The notes: a model not told the origin generated them from the letters alone. A stretch of DNA of 64,000 nucleotides from Sinorhizobium sp. RAC02 (GCF_001713395.1 NZ_CP016452.1:1178001-1242000); one strand, 5' to 3'. Positions 1 to 9,490 are shown, counted from the first letter of the stretch. Translations and numbers: made by a program.

Positions 1-1
1 G

Positions 2-373
2 CTGCGCGAGCGACTGGTGTTGTACTCCGCACACGATACGACGGCCTTCGCCTTCAACGTGCTTGGCGGTAGCGGAACGTTTTCCACTGCGGCAAATCTC
101 GCGCCGCGCCTGACGAGCGCGATGCACCAGGCGTTGCGCACGCGCAATGTCGATCTCGCCCTCGACCTCAAGGATCGTCTTGCGCCCCTCTTCATGGCGC
201 TCGGCGATACGCCGGATCCGGCTGCCATTAAGCACGGGCTCATGCCCGTCCTCGGCCTGTCCGAGGCGGTGCGGCTCCCGCTGGTGCCGACCACGCTCGG
301 GGCCGGCGCGACCGTGCGCCGTGCGCTTGCCGGCTTGCCGGAAAGCGCCGCGCAGCTTGCCAGGGCAAGCTGA
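2..373 (+). CDS. DapA-family lyase/aldolase, C-terminal part (5' end outside window)
   Basis: The reading frame is open from the left edge, so only the last 123 residues are present. They look like the C-terminal third of a dihydrodipicolinate synthase/N-acetylneuraminate lyase (DapA) superfamily TIM barrel: a GSGTFSTAANLAP stretch matches the late-barrel segment (usually G-x-x-S-v-x-a-N), followed by the helical tail where such proteins carry an LxxxLxPLFxAL motif and a short region before the Pro-Leu-Val-Pro end. The Schiff-base lysine and the YNxP tyrosine motif would lie upstream, so substrate cannot be judged; DapA itself, a sugar-acid aldolase or another lyase are all possible. It is followed after 11 nt by a tiny ORF on the same strand. 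Confidence 0.7.
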   Translation: MRERLVLYSAHDTTAFAFNVLGGSGTFSTAANLAPRLTSAMHQALRTRNVDLALDLKDRLAPLFMALGDTPDPAAIKHGLMPVLGLSEAVRLPLVPTTLGAGATVRRALAGLPESAAQLARAS

Positions 374-384
374 GGGCAAGTGAC

Positions 385-537
385 ATGGCACGCAAGAAGA
401 AAACCCATAAGACGCTGGCGGTCACCGCCACCATGCGGCAGCCACAGCCGCCGTTGCCGATACCGGCGCTTCTGCTGCGCGTTGGCCTGATCCTGGCCGC
501 CGCAGCCGCCGTCCAGCATTTTCTCCCGCAACTTTGA
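385..537 (+). CDS. Small putative single-pass membrane protein (50 aa)
   Basis: An ATG preceded by a purine-rich GAGGGCAAG opens a 50-codon frame directly downstream of the DapA-family gene. The product begins MARKKKTHKTLAV, strongly basic, passes through a proline-rich stretch and ends with a hydrophobic helix of about 17 residues (LLLRVGLILAAAAAVQHF). This is the layout of a short tail-anchored membrane peptide. I do not recognise a family. Support is the start, the spacing to the upstream gene and the coherent membrane-like composition only; it could be a chance frame in GC-rich DNA. Confidence 0.45.
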   Translation: MARKKKTHKTLAVTATMRQPQPPLPIPALLLRVGLILAAAAAVQHFLPQL

Positions 538-573
538 GCGCAGACTGCGCTATTCCTTCCGAAAGAAACATCC

Positions 574-819
574 ATGCGTAGTCCTGCCCGACACCGTCGC
601 CCGCACCGTCCTGCCGCGATAACCGAACCGCCCCGCTTCACGGTCGGGCGCGATCATCACGGCTGGTGGGTCGTCGAGGACCGTCTCGGTCGTGTCGGCG
701 GCCTCTTCGCCAATGAAGACGCCGCCATGCATTATGCCCTGGAAGAGAGCAACCGGGACCGCCGGGCGGTCCGTTGCCAGCGCCGCGGCGCGTCCGTCGA
801 GTTCCGCCTCGCCCGGTGA
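574..819 (+). CDS. Hypothetical protein, 81 aa
   Basis: An 81-residue protein with a basic N-terminal tail and a core reading HHGWWVVEDRLGRVGGLFANEDAA. A W-x-V-x-D...G...F...AA pattern of this kind occurs in small proteins of the DUF2188 type, in which a two-stranded sheet is followed by a helix carrying the AAxxxA element; that assignment is tentative. The gene lies between the small membrane ORF (same strand) and convergent kup, 22 nt from the kup stop. No signal peptide or cysteine pairs are visible. Role unknown. Confidence 0.6.
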   Translation: MRSPARHRRPHRPAAITEPPRFTVGRDHHGWWVVEDRLGRVGGLFANEDAAMHYALEESNRDRRAVRCQRRGASVEFRLAR

Positions 820-840
820 GCCGCGGTGCCTCTGAAAAAA

Positions 841-2736
841 TCAGATGGCGACCTGCTCGCCGAGCTCAACCACCCGGTTGGCGGGCAGCTTGAAGTAATC
901 GGACGGATCGATGCCGAAATTGGCGAGCGCGATATAGAGGCGCTCCTGCCAGACCGGCAGGCCAACGGTCGGCGAGCGCACGAGGACGCGCCGGCCGAGA
1001 TAGAACGAGGTCTGCATGATCTCGAACTTGAAGCCTTTCTTGCGGCAGATGCTGAGCGCCTTGGTGACGTTCGGTTCATCCATGAAGCCGAAGGTCAGGT
1101 CGATGCGCAGGAAGCGGTCGCTGAGCTTCTGCATCTCGATGCGTTCTTCTTCCGGCACGTAGGGCTTGTCCTGCGTCCACACCGTCAGGATGACGTTTCG
1201 CTCGTGCAGGACGTGGTTGTGCTTGATGTTGTGCAGAAGCACCGCCGGCGTGCGATCCGGCACGCTGGTCAGGAACACGGCCGTGCCGGGCACGATGGCC
1301 GGGGCGTGTTTGGACTTCTTCTCCAGCGCCGCGATGAAATCCGTCAGCGGAATATCGCTTTGCGCGGTCTTGGTCTTGAGATATTTGGTGCCCTTCGTCC
1401 AGGTCCACATGATCAGCATGATGGCGATCGCCAAGGCGACCGGTACCCAGCCGCCATCATGGACCTTCAGAAGGTTCGCGGCCAGGAACACAGCCTCGAC
1501 CAGAAGAAGCGGCAGCAGGAGCAGGGTGGCGGTGAGGGTGGAGTAGCCCCAGATCTGGCGCAGGAACTGGTGCGCCATCAGGGTCGTCACCACCATCGCG
1601 CCCGTCACCGAGATACCATAGGCGGTTGCCAGCGATTCCGAATCCCCGAAGGAAAAGATGAGCACGATCACCCCGACGAACAGCACGCCGTTCACCGCCG
1701 GCACGTAGATCTGGCCGGTATTGGTTTCCGAGGTGAACTTAATCATCAGGCGCGGCAGGAAGCCGAGATGCACCGCCTGGCGTGCCAGCGAGAAGGCACC
1801 GGTGATGACCGCCTGGCTGGCGATTATGGTCGCCATGGTGGCGAGGATGACGATCGGCAACAGGGCCCAGTCGGGATAGAGCAGGTAGAACGGGTTCTCG
1901 ACGGCCTCGGGATTGGTGAGGACGAGGGCGCCCTGTCCGAGATAGTTGAGCGTGAGTGCCGGGAAGACCAGGATGAACCAGGCCCATTGGATGGGCCGCC
2001 GACCGAAATGGCCGAGGTCGGCATAGAGTGCCTCGGCGCCGGTGACGGTGAGGAAGACAGCGCCGAGCACGATTAGGCCGACGGCGCCGGCATGGGTGAT
2101 GAACCACAGCGCATTCAATGGGTTGAGCGCCTGAAGGATCGTCAGGTTGTCACCGATATGGATGAGGCCGCCCCAGGCCATGGCGAGGAACCAGACGACG
2201 GTGACCGGCCCGAAGAAATTGGAAACCGCGGCCGTGCCCTTCGATTGCACGAGGAAGAGGCCCACCATGATCGCCGCCGACATGGGCAGCACGTAGTCGG
2301 CGAAGGCTGGCGTCACGAGCTTCAGCCCCTCCAGCGCCGACATGACGGAGAGTGCCGGCGTGATCATCGCATCGCCGATGAAGAGCGCGGCGCCGATGAC
2401 GCCAGCAAAGAACAGCACCGGCAGGTAGCTGCCAGATTTTTTCATGAGCAGCGCGAGCAACGACAGCGTTCCGCCTTCGCCGTCATTGTCGGCACGCAGC
2501 AGGAACAGCACATATTTGAAGGTCACGATGATGGTCAGCGTCCAGACCATCAGGGAAATGAGGCCGATGACGACGTCCTCGCGGACAACGCCGTCGGCGA
2601 CGAACGGCCGCAACGCTTCGCGGAAGGCGTAGAGCGGGCTCGTGCCGATGTCGCCATAGACAACGCCGATAGAACCGAGAAGCAGGACAAGGAATTTGCG
2701 CGAATGGATTTTGCCGTCGGCGTCCAGCGATGTCAT
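841..2736 (-). CDS. kup: Low-affinity K+ uptake transporter Kup
   Basis: A 631-residue inner-membrane potassium/proton symporter of the KUP/HAK/KT family. The N-terminal [20 protein letters not shown] is the family hallmark, followed by about twelve membrane segments over the first 450 residues and a cytosolic C-terminal domain (from roughly residue 470) ending VELGEQVAI. Length matches rhizobial Kup proteins. I place the start at the ATG giving MTSLDADGK, with a GAGGA about 10 nt upstream; the frame stays open to a TTG 45 nt earlier, which lacks a good ribosome site. The gene stands alone, convergent with the small ORF downstream and divergent from the VOC gene. Confidence 0.95.
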   Translation of the reverse strand: MTSLDADGKIHSRKFLVLLLGSIGVVYGDIGTSPLYAFREALRPFVADGVVREDVVIGLISLMVWTLTIIVTFKYVLFLLRADNDGEGGTLSLLALLMKKSGSYLPVLFFAGVIGAALFIGDAMITPALSVMSALEGLKLVTPAFADYVLPMSAAIMVGLFLVQSKGTAAVSNFFGPVTVVWFLAMAWGGLIHIGDNLTILQALNPLNALWFITHAGAVGLIVLGAVFLTVTGAEALYADLGHFGRRPIQWAWFILVFPALTLNYLGQGALVLTNPEAVENPFYLLYPDWALLPIVILATMATIIASQAVITGAFSLARQAVHLGFLPRLMIKFTSETNTGQIYVPAVNGVLFVGVIVLIFSFGDSESLATAYGISVTGAMVVTTLMAHQFLRQIWGYSTLTATLLLLPLLLVEAVFLAANLLKVHDGGWVPVALAIAIMLIMWTWTKGTKYLKTKTAQSDIPLTDFIAALEKKSKHAPAIVPGTAVFLTSVPDRTPAVLLHNIKHNHVLHERNVILTVWTQDKPYVPEEERIEMQKLSDRFLRIDLTFGFMDEPNVTKALSICRKKGFKFEIMQTSFYLGRRVLVRSPTVGLPVWQERLYIALANFGIDPSDYFKLPANRVVELGEQVAI

Positions 2737-2984
2737 TCGGTGCGGTGTCCTCGGGTTCGCGCCAGCGGCAATATGGTGCAAAGCAAGATAGCTGGCAATG
2801 AGGGGTGATCCCTAATGCAGAAGGGGCCGACGCCGCAAGCATTTCCATTCTGCCCGTGCGCCTGGAAGTGGGCAGGCCATCAGTGATGGTCGCCGCAGGT
2901 TGACTTGGACCGCAATTTACGTTGATATCAATTCATTCGCGGACTGTAGGCCCGCGGAGGGAGAACAACAACGAGGAGCCAACC

Positions 2985-3431
2985 ATGAAGATCGTGACAA
3001 GCCTGAGTTTCCAGGGCCAGTGCCGCGAAGCATTCGAATTCTATGCCAAGGTGCTGGGCGGCAAGATTACCGCAGCCATGCCCTATGGCGACGCCCCGCC
3101 GGACATGCCGATCAGCGATGCGAAATACAAGGACTGGCTGATGCATTGCTGGCTGGATGTCGGCGATCAGGCGCTGATGGGGGCCGACATGGATGTCGCC
3201 TGGGCGCCGAATGTCGACAAGCCCAAGAACGGCTTCGACGTCACCCTGCATACGACCGACAAGGCCGAAGGCAGGCGCTGGTTCGACCAGCTTTCCGAAG
3301 GCGGCAAGCAGGTCATGCCGTTTGCGGAAACGTTCTGGTCCCCCGGCTTCGGCTCCCTCGTCGACAAGTTCGGCGTGCCTTGGATGATCAACAGCATCCC
3401 CTCGGGCGATTGGAAACCGTCGCAGGGCTGA
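2985..3431 (+). CDS. VOC-superfamily (PhnB/glyoxalase-like) protein
   Basis: A 148-residue protein starting MKIVTSLSFQGQCREAFEFYAKVLGG, the typical opening of PhnB-like vicinal-oxygen-chelate proteins often annotated as 3-demethylubiquinone-9 3-methyltransferase-like. The pattern F-x-G-x-C-x-E-A-F-x-F-Y is followed by a second beta-alpha-beta repeat ending PWMINSIPSG; the DKFGVPWMIN ending is characteristic. These small cytoplasmic proteins dimerise; their substrates are mostly unknown. ACGAGGAGCC sits 6-8 nt before the ATG and decides the start over an in-frame ATG 63 nt upstream. It is monocistronic, with a strong hairpin terminator downstream. Confidence 0.88.
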   Translation: MKIVTSLSFQGQCREAFEFYAKVLGGKITAAMPYGDAPPDMPISDAKYKDWLMHCWLDVGDQALMGADMDVAWAPNVDKPKNGFDVTLHTTDKAEGRRWFDQLSEGGKQVMPFAETFWSPGFGSLVDKFGVPWMINSIPSGDWKPSQG

Positions 3432-3460
3432 TCGCGGAAATTGGCCGTTTTGCATTTCAG

Positions 3461-3490
3461 ACGGGGACCGCCGCCGGCGGTCCCCGTTTG
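3461..3490 (+). terminator. Intrinsic terminator after the VOC gene
   Basis: A perfect 12-bp stem (ACGGGGACCGCC with its complement) around a 3-nt loop, followed by a short TTT run. It lies 30 nt past the VOC stop and just before the convergent efflux permease gene. Confidence 0.75.
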
Positions 3491-3519
3491 CATTCAACTT
3501 GACGCGCAAGCCGGGCCGG

Positions 3520-4638
3520 CTAGTTCAGCCGGTGCTTGAACATCCATGCGGAGATCGGCATCGTCACGGCCGCGATGGCGATGAGCGCCAGCATGTCGGG
3601 CAGGAGTTCGGCGAACTGGCCGCCTTCGAGGTAGACCGTGCGGGTGATGCGGATGGCGTAGGTCAGCGGATTGATCATCGTCAGGTATTGCAGGGCGGCG
3701 GGCATGTTGTCGGTTGGCGAGACGAGGCCCGACAGCAGCATGAATGGCATGAGAAAGACGAAGCACAGGATCATCGCCTGTTGCATGTTTCCCGCAAGCG
3801 ACGAGAGGAAGAGACCGAAGCCGATGGCGGCGGCGAGGAAGAGGGCCAGGCCGACATAGAGTGTGAAGAGGGATCCCGCGAAGGGGATCTGGAACCAGAA
3901 GAGCGCAACCAGCAGGATCGCCGAGGCCTGGGTGATGCCGACGATCATCGAGGGCACGGCCTTGCCGATCATGATCTCGGTCGGTGTGAAGGGGGCGACG
4001 AGAAGCTGATCGAACGTGCCTTCCTCCCGTTCGCGCGCCACGGACATCGCAGTCAGCATCATCGTCATCATCATGGTGATGGTACCGATGAGTGACGGGA
4101 CCATGCTCCAGCGGGTTTCGAGTTGCGGATTGAACCAGGCGCGCGTCGATGCCTTGACGCCCGCACTTTTGGCACCCGTTTCCGCCTGCCGCGCGGCCGC
4201 AAAATCGCCGATGATCGTGCTTGCATACCCCTGGGCGATGCCGCTGGTGTTTGAATTCCGGCCATCGGCAATCACCTGAACGGGGGCCGCCGCACCCGCT
4301 TCGAGGTCGCGTTCGAAGCGGGGTCCGATCACCACGATCACCATGGCGCGCCCGGCATCGAGCAGCGGTGCGGCCTGCGCCGTCTGTGTGAACGTGCCCT
4401 GTCGCTGGAAAAGGCCCGAGCCTTCGAGCTTGGCGACAAGGGCGATCGACGCGGTGCTGCGATCCTGGTCCACCAGGACATAGGGCACGCTGTTAAGGTC
4501 GTAGGTGGCCGCGTAGCCGAAGATCAGGCATTGCAGGATCGGCGGCACGACGAGGCTGGCGCGGCTTTTCGGATCCTTCAGGATGACGAGAAGCTCCTTG
4601 CGGATGAGGGTCAGGATACGAAGAAAAGAGGCCAGCAT
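3520..4638 (-). CDS. ybhR: ABC-2 efflux permease, YbhR-like
   Basis: A 372-residue ABC-2 type membrane permease: one N-terminal transmembrane helix after LIRKELLVILKDPKSRASLV, a large extracytoplasmic domain (about residues 45-170), then five helices in the C-terminal half. The RKELxxxxxDP and EREEGTFDQLLVAPFTP motifs are typical of YhhJ/YbhR/YbhS proteins. It starts one base after the stop of the partner permease and is the last gene of a four-gene unit (HlyD-family adaptor, double ATPase, two permeases) matching E. coli ybhGFSR in order and in size. The E. coli system is linked to drug tolerance and cation/proton antiport; substrate here is inferred only. Confidence 0.85.
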   Translation of the reverse strand: MLASFLRILTLIRKELLVILKDPKSRASLVVPPILQCLIFGYAATYDLNSVPYVLVDQDRSTASIALVAKLEGSGLFQRQGTFTQTAQAAPLLDAGRAMVIVVIGPRFERDLEAGAAAPVQVIADGRNSNTSGIAQGYASTIIGDFAAARQAETGAKSAGVKASTRAWFNPQLETRWSMVPSLIGTITMMMTMMLTAMSVAREREEGTFDQLLVAPFTPTEIMIGKAVPSMIVGITQASAILLVALFWFQIPFAGSLFTLYVGLALFLAAAIGFGLFLSSLAGNMQQAMILCFVFLMPFMLLSGLVSPTDNMPAALQYLTMINPLTYAIRITRTVYLEGGQFAELLPDMLALIAIAAVTMPISAWMFKHRLN

Positions 4639-5787
4639 CTAGGCGATCCTCTTGCGCGTGAGACGTGCGGCAAGTGTCAGGAGCGCGATTGCCATTCCGG
4701 CAAGAACGGCGGCATTGGGAAGGATGACGCTCCAGTTGTTGCCCGAAAGGAAAAGCGACTGCAGCAGCGTCACGAAGTAGCGTGCCGGAAACACATAGGT
4801 GATCACCTGGACGGCAAAGGGCATGCTGCGCGGGTCGTACATGAACCCGGACAGCATCATCGCCGGCAGGAAGGTGAGCAGCACCGTCACCTGGCTTGCG
4901 ACGAACTGGCTCTTGGCCGCCGAAGAGATGACGAGGCCAAGGCCGAGGGCGACGAGCAGGTAGAGCATCGACACAACGGTAAGGATGACGAGCGACCCGC
5001 GCAGCGGCACGCCGAACAGCAGCTTGCTGCCGACGACGCAGAGCACGAGCCCGATCAGGCCGAGTAGGAAATAGGGCACGGTCTTGCCGAGAAGAATTTC
5101 GATTGAGCGGACCGGCGTCACGAACAGCGCCTCGAACGTGCCGCGTTCCCATTCGCGCGCCATCACCAGCGCCGTCAGCAGGGCGCCGATCAGGGTCATC
5201 ACAAGAACGATCAGACCGGGCACGAGAAAGTAGCTGCTGTCATTGGCTTCGTTGAACCAGAGGCGAGGCTCGATGACGATGCCACCGCTCACGATGCCGC
5301 CAGTGCGCGCGGCTTCCTTTGCCGCCCAGATGCCGACGGCCCCTTGCGCATAACCGAGGGAGATGCGCGCGGTATTGGCATCGGCGCCGTTGATGATCAA
5401 CTGAACCTCTGCCGCGCCGAGGTCGATGCCGCGGGCGAAATCTGAGGGGATGCGGACAATGGCGCGCACGTCCGCGGCCATCAGCATCCTTTCGGCCTCG
5501 TTCATGGTGTGGACGGTTCGCGTGGAAAAATACGGCGAGAGTTCGAAGGCGGCGGCGACGCCGCGCGCCTCGACGGAACTGTCCTCCATCAGGATCGCGA
5601 CGGGCACGTTCTTGACGTCCAGGTTGATGCCGTAGCCGAACAGGACGAGCAGCGTGACGGGCATGACGATGCCGATCGCGATGCTGCTGATGTCGCGCAG
5701 GAGCTGCCGCGTTTCCTTGCGGATCAGGGCGCGTGTTCGGCGCAGCGATGCGGCAAGACCGCCGGACTGATCGGAACGTCTGGTCAT
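4639..5787 (-). CDS. ybhS: ABC-2 efflux permease, YbhS-like
   Basis: A 382-residue ABC-2 permease with the same layout as its neighbour: cytoplasmic RRTRALIRKETRQLLRD start, first helix near residues 35-55, periplasmic domain to about residue 185, then five helices. The EWERGTFEALFVTPV coupling segment and FLPAMMLSGFMYDPRSMP are standard for the family. Its ATG overlaps the stop of the ATPase gene (ATGA) and its own stop abuts the next permease start, so the two permeases are translationally coupled and probably form a heterodimer in the inner membrane. Confidence 0.87.
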   Translation of the reverse strand: MTRRSDQSGGLAASLRRTRALIRKETRQLLRDISSIAIGIVMPVTLLVLFGYGINLDVKNVPVAILMEDSSVEARGVAAAFELSPYFSTRTVHTMNEAERMLMAADVRAIVRIPSDFARGIDLGAAEVQLIINGADANTARISLGYAQGAVGIWAAKEAARTGGIVSGGIVIEPRLWFNEANDSSYFLVPGLIVLVMTLIGALLTALVMAREWERGTFEALFVTPVRSIEILLGKTVPYFLLGLIGLVLCVVGSKLLFGVPLRGSLVILTVVSMLYLLVALGLGLVISSAAKSQFVASQVTVLLTFLPAMMLSGFMYDPRSMPFAVQVITYVFPARYFVTLLQSLFLSGNNWSVILPNAAVLAGMAIALLTLAARLTRKRIA

Positions 5788-7547
5788 GCGGCCTTCTCCG
5801 TTCGCTTCAGCCGCTCCCGCTCGACGATTGTGATGAAGGCCTCCTCCATGGACGGCGCGGCGTCATCCGATGTCGCCACCCGCTCGCGGATTTCGAGAGG
5901 TGTTCCCTCCGCAAGGTTCCGGCCGGCATCGAGGATGATGATCCGGTCGCAATATTCCGCCTCTTCCATGAAATGGGTCGTCACGATGACGGTGACGCCC
6001 TGTTCCGAAAGCGCGGTGATCCGGCCCCAGAACTGCCGTCGGGCGATGGGGTCGGCGCCGCTCGTCGCCTCGTCGAGGAAAAGGATATCCGGTTCATGCA
6101 GGAGGGCGGCGGCTAGGGCGAGGCGCTGCTTGAAGCCGCCGGGAAGCTGGCCGCTCGGCAGATCGGAGAGGCTTTCCAGCGCGAATTCGTTCTTCAGCGC
6201 GCGGATTCTGTCTTTCTTGCCGCTGCCGCGCAGGCCATAGGCGCTGGCGAAGAATTCCAGATTCTCGTCGACCGTCAGCTGGCCGTAGAGCGAGAATTTT
6301 TGGGCGACATAGCCGAGCCGCTCGCGGGCCTTCGCGCCCGCCCGCAGCAGGTCGGCGCCCGCCACCTTCAGCGTGCCGCCGGTCGCCGGCAGCAGGCCAC
6401 AGAGCATGCGAAAGGTCGTGCTCTTGCCAGCACCATTGGGCCCGAGAAGCCCGTAGACCTCGCCGCGGCGGACGCTGAAACTGACATGATCGACGGCCGT
6501 GAAATCGCCGAACATTCGCACGAGGTCACGCACTTCGACGACCGCTTCGTCAACCGGGCCGCTGCCACCTGCGGCAATCGCCGTGTGGCTGACACGGTCC
6601 CGTTCTCCCGCGACGCTGTCGAAGAGCATCATGAAGGCATCCTCGAAGCGGGGCTCGACCGGCTCCATGTCGAGCGAAAGCCCCTCGATCTGCAGGGCGG
6701 CGTCCTGCTGGCCGGGCCGGCGCACCACCCGGACCCGACCGGCCTCCGGCACGGCATCCACGACGCCGGGCAGCGCAAACAGGCGGGCTTGCAGGGAGCG
6801 GGCGGGTAGGCCTTGCGGTCCGTTGACGAGGAAGCAGCAGCTTTCCGCCTTGGCGGTGATCTCCGCCGGCGGCCCTTCGGCGAGTATCTTGCCCGCATGC
6901 ATCAGCACTGCATGATCGCAGCGTTCCGCTTCGTCGAGATAGGAGGTGGCGACGACAACCGACAGGCCGTCCTCGCGGATCAGCTTGAAGACGATGTCCC
7001 ACAATTCGCGCCGCGACAGCGGGTCGACGCCGACCGTCGGCTCATCGAGCAGCAGCAGTTCGGGCGCGCGCACCAGCGTACAGGCAAGGCCGAGCTTCTG
7101 CTTCATGCCGCCGGAAAGTTTCCCGGCTGGCCGCTCCCTGAACCGCCCTAGCTGCGTCATTTCGAACAGGCGCGGGTAGACTTCCGCGCGTTGCGCGCCG
7201 GTGACACCGTGCAGGTCGGCATAGAGGTCGAGGTTTTCCTGCACGCTCAGGTCTTCATAGAGGCCGAAACGCTGCGGCATGTAGCCGATACGGTCCTGAA
7301 CGGCCTGCGGCACGGTGCTTACATCAAGCCCGACGACCTCCAGGCTGCCGGAATCCGGGGCGACCAGTCCGCTCGCCAGGCGGAGAAGGGTCGTCTTGCC
7401 GGCTCCGTCCGGGCCGACAAGGGCGGTCAGGGCACCCTTGCGCACGGCCAGCGAAATGCCGGCAAGCGCTTCGACCGGTTCGCCGCTATTCCGGCGGAAG
7501 GTCTTGTGCACATCCCTCGCGATAAGGCAGAGCGGCCGCTCGTCCAT
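5784..7547 (-). CDS. ybhF: Tandem ATP-binding protein of ABC efflux system, YbhF-like
   Basis: A 587-residue cytoplasmic ATPase with two nucleotide-binding domains. Domain 1 (about residues 8-235) has GPDGAGKTT, signature LSGGMKQK and LLLDEPT; domain 2 (about 335-565) has GPNGAGKST, signature LPGGFKQR (first Ser replaced by Pro) and ILFLDEAT. Size and tandem arrangement equal E. coli YbhF (578 aa). It would power the two downstream ABC-2 permeases with the HlyD-like adaptor encoded just upstream. I start at MDERPLCL, 4 nt after the adaptor stop; the frame extends further upstream into the adaptor gene but that part reads as Ser/Arg-rich shadow sequence. Confidence 0.88.
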   Translation of the reverse strand: MDERPLCLIARDVHKTFRRNSGEPVEALAGISLAVRKGALTALVGPDGAGKTTLLRLASGLVAPDSGSLEVVGLDVSTVPQAVQDRIGYMPQRFGLYEDLSVQENLDLYADLHGVTGAQRAEVYPRLFEMTQLGRFRERPAGKLSGGMKQKLGLACTLVRAPELLLLDEPTVGVDPLSRRELWDIVFKLIREDGLSVVVATSYLDEAERCDHAVLMHAGKILAEGPPAEITAKAESCCFLVNGPQGLPARSLQARLFALPGVVDAVPEAGRVRVVRRPGQQDAALQIEGLSLDMEPVEPRFEDAFMMLFDSVAGERDRVSHTAIAAGGSGPVDEAVVEVRDLVRMFGDFTAVDHVSFSVRRGEVYGLLGPNGAGKSTTFRMLCGLLPATGGTLKVAGADLLRAGAKARERLGYVAQKFSLYGQLTVDENLEFFASAYGLRGSGKKDRIRALKNEFALESLSDLPSGQLPGGFKQRLALAAALLHEPDILFLDEATSGADPIARRQFWGRITALSEQGVTVIVTTHFMEEAEYCDRIIILDAGRNLAEGTPLEIRERVATSDDAAPSMEEAFITIVERERLKRTEKAA

Positions 7548-7551
7548 GGTC

Positions 7552-8553
7552 TCATCCACCGTTTTTCTGGGGCGTCTCGTCGAGACGCGGCCGAACGGTG
7601 GCCGGCATGCCGAGGCGCAGCACGTTGTCAGGGTCTTCGACGAAGACGCGGACTTCGAAGACGAGGCTGGTGCGCAATTCCTCGGTCTGCACCGTCTTCG
7701 GCGTGAACTCCGCGACCGACGAGATGAAGCCGATCCAGCCCGCAATCGCGCGGCCGGGCATAGAATCGACGCTAATCTCTGCCCTCATCCCGGGGCGGAT
7801 TTGCCCGAGTTGGGTTTCCGAAACATAGGCGCGCACCCATTTCGGGCTGATGGTTACGAGCGAAAATGCGGCGCGCGTCGGCGATGCCATCTCGCCAGGC
7901 TCGATCAGGCGGGAACGGACGACGGCATCGACCGGCGCCCGGAGGTCGGTATCGGCAAGCTGCGCCCGCAGAAAGGCCGCTTGCGCCTCGGCGGCGCGCA
8001 ATTGAGCATCAGCCTGCTGGATTTCCTCGATCCGCGTTCCGGCGACGAGAAGATCCAGCGCCTTGCGCGTAGCAACGACCTTGGCGTCAGCCACCGCCGC
8101 CGCCGACCGGGCATTGTCGAGCGTTTGCTGGCTGGCGGCGGCGCGGGGGACGAGCGCACTTTGTCGCTCGAATTGCAGGCGTGCATTGGCGGCCTCCGCC
8201 TCCGCAGCCACGAGATTGGCGCGCGCCTGGGCGATTTCCTCCGGCCGGGTGCCGTTCTTCAAGCGTGTCAGGCTCGCTTGCTGGGCATCCACCTGGGCCA
8301 CCGCCTGGTCGATCTGCGGTACGATGCGGCTGGTGTCCAGCCGGGCGATGACCTGGCCTTTTTTCACCTGCGCGCCCTCTTCGACAAGCACCTCGGTCAC
8401 CGGTCCGTTGCCGTTGAAGGCAAGGGTTACCTGCCGGAAGTCGATGTTTCCGTAAAGGGCAAGTTCGGCCGGTGCTTGTGTGCGCTGCCGATACCACCAG
8501 GCGCCAGCGGCGAGGATCGCCAGAAGGAGGGCAATAATGAAGAGGCGTTTCAT
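7552..8553 (-). CDS. ybhG: HlyD-family periplasmic adaptor, YbhG-like
   Basis: A 333-residue membrane-fusion protein: a short N-terminal anchor (MKRLFIIALLLAILAAGAWW), a biotinyl-lipoyl-like half motif VTEVLVEEGAQVKKGQVIARLD, a long coiled-coil hairpin rich in Ala/Gln (about residues 80-210), the second lipoyl half LRAPVDAVVRSRLIEPGEMA, then a beta-barrel domain. It spans the periplasm and links the inner-membrane ABC transporter to an outer-membrane channel encoded elsewhere. It is the first gene of the operon and is read away from the TetR gene across a shared 108-bp promoter region. Confidence 0.88.
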   Translation of the reverse strand: MKRLFIIALLLAILAAGAWWYRQRTQAPAELALYGNIDFRQVTLAFNGNGPVTEVLVEEGAQVKKGQVIARLDTSRIVPQIDQAVAQVDAQQASLTRLKNGTRPEEIAQARANLVAAEAEAANARLQFERQSALVPRAAASQQTLDNARSAAAVADAKVVATRKALDLLVAGTRIEEIQQADAQLRAAEAQAAFLRAQLADTDLRAPVDAVVRSRLIEPGEMASPTRAAFSLVTISPKWVRAYVSETQLGQIRPGMRAEISVDSMPGRAIAGWIGFISSVAEFTPKTVQTEELRTSLVFEVRVFVEDPDNVLRLGMPATVRPRLDETPQKNGG

Positions 8554-8619
8554 TCTGTTGATCCCTGAAATGCGCCCGTAGAAGCCGGTCAGGAGCGACC
8601 AAGCGGGTTGTCAAATCGT

Positions 8620-8642
8620 AATTTTAAATCTAAATTTGAATT
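8620..8642. promoter_or_regulatory. Candidate TetR operator in the ybhG/tetR divergent promoter
   Basis: A strikingly AT-rich 23-bp element in otherwise GC-rich DNA forms an imperfect palindrome (AATTTTAAATC, a central T, then AAATTTGAATT; 8 of 11 positions pair). It lies 19 nt before the regulator ATG and 67 nt before the adaptor start, where a repressor could block both promoters. Binding is inferred from position and symmetry only. Confidence 0.5.
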
Positions 8643-8661
8643 CGGTCAACGAGGAGCAGGA

Positions 8662-9339
8662 ATGGCGAAAGGTTCAAGGCGGTCGTCGACGGTTGGCGGG
8701 CGGCCTGACGGCGCCGCGACTCGGGTAAGCCTGCTCGAGGCGGCAGGGGCGGTCTTTGCAGAATCGGGCTTTGACCGCGCGACGGCGAAGGAGATTGCTC
8801 ATCGCGCGGGCGCGAATGCCGCCGCCGTCAACTACCATTTCGGCGGGATCGAACCGCTCTATGAGGAGGTGCTGGCCGAGGCGCATCGCCGGCTCGTCAA
8901 CTATCAGGTTCTCGCCCGGGTGGTTTCCGCCGACCAGGACCCGAAGGACAGGCTGCGCCGGCTGATCGGCCTTCTCGTCAGCGTGGTTCGCTCTGAAAGC
9001 AGCGCGTCATGGCCGGCCAAGGTGATCGTGCGTGAACTGATCGCGCCGACGCCCCATTTCGAAAAGCTTCGCCGTGAGGAACTGGAGCCGAAGAAGGCCC
9101 TGATTTTCGGCGTCCTTTCCCAGACCATGGGCGTGGCACCGGATCACCCGCTCGTCGCCCAGGCCGCCCTGTCGATCATGGCGCCCTGCTTCATGCTGCT
9201 GATTGCCGAGAAACGCCTGACGGAGGTGTTGAGCCCCCTCGACCGCGCAAATGTCAGCAACGAGACACTGGCAGACAGGCTGGCGAATTTTACCCTCGGC
9301 GGCATCGCCCAACTGGTGGCGACGGAGCTTGGTGGATGA
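8662..9339 (+). CDS. TetR-family regulator, CecR/YbiH-like
   Basis: A 225-residue transcription regulator. The N-terminal TetR domain (about residues 20-70) contains the helix-turn-helix sequence AKEIAHRAGANAAAVNYHFGG, and the rest is an all-helical ligand domain of the DUF1956 type found in E. coli CecR (YbiH). In E. coli this regulator sits with ybhGFSR and represses it; here it is divergent from the same set. GAGGAGCAGG precedes the ATG chosen; a longer frame starting 54 nt upstream would run through the putative operator. The ligand is unknown. Confidence 0.85.
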   Translation: MAKGSRRSSTVGGRPDGAATRVSLLEAAGAVFAESGFDRATAKEIAHRAGANAAAVNYHFGGIEPLYEEVLAEAHRRLVNYQVLARVVSADQDPKDRLRRLIGLLVSVVRSESSASWPAKVIVRELIAPTPHFEKLRREELEPKKALIFGVLSQTMGVAPDHPLVAQAALSIMAPCFMLLIAEKRLTEVLSPLDRANVSNETLADRLANFTLGGIAQLVATELGG

Positions 9340-9490
9340 TAGGCGAGTGACTTGCATGTAAAGCCCCGCCGTAGCTCTTCGCAGCATGGATTCGTGCGGT
9401 ACGAGGATGGGGCTTCTATACCTGCACTCCTGAGCGTTCCGAATAGAAACGGCCATTGACCCGTTCCCTTCAAATAGAGCGGGGCAGGTG

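Noticed and set aside
826..2808. Long plus-strand frames opposite kup
   Set aside because: Charged repetitive composition typical of membrane-protein antisense; kup is unambiguous.
9361..9415. AAGCCCC ... GGGGCTT inverted repeat after the TetR gene, considered as terminator or small RNA
   Set aside because: Only 7 bp with a loop of about 40 nt and no T-run; too weak to annotate.
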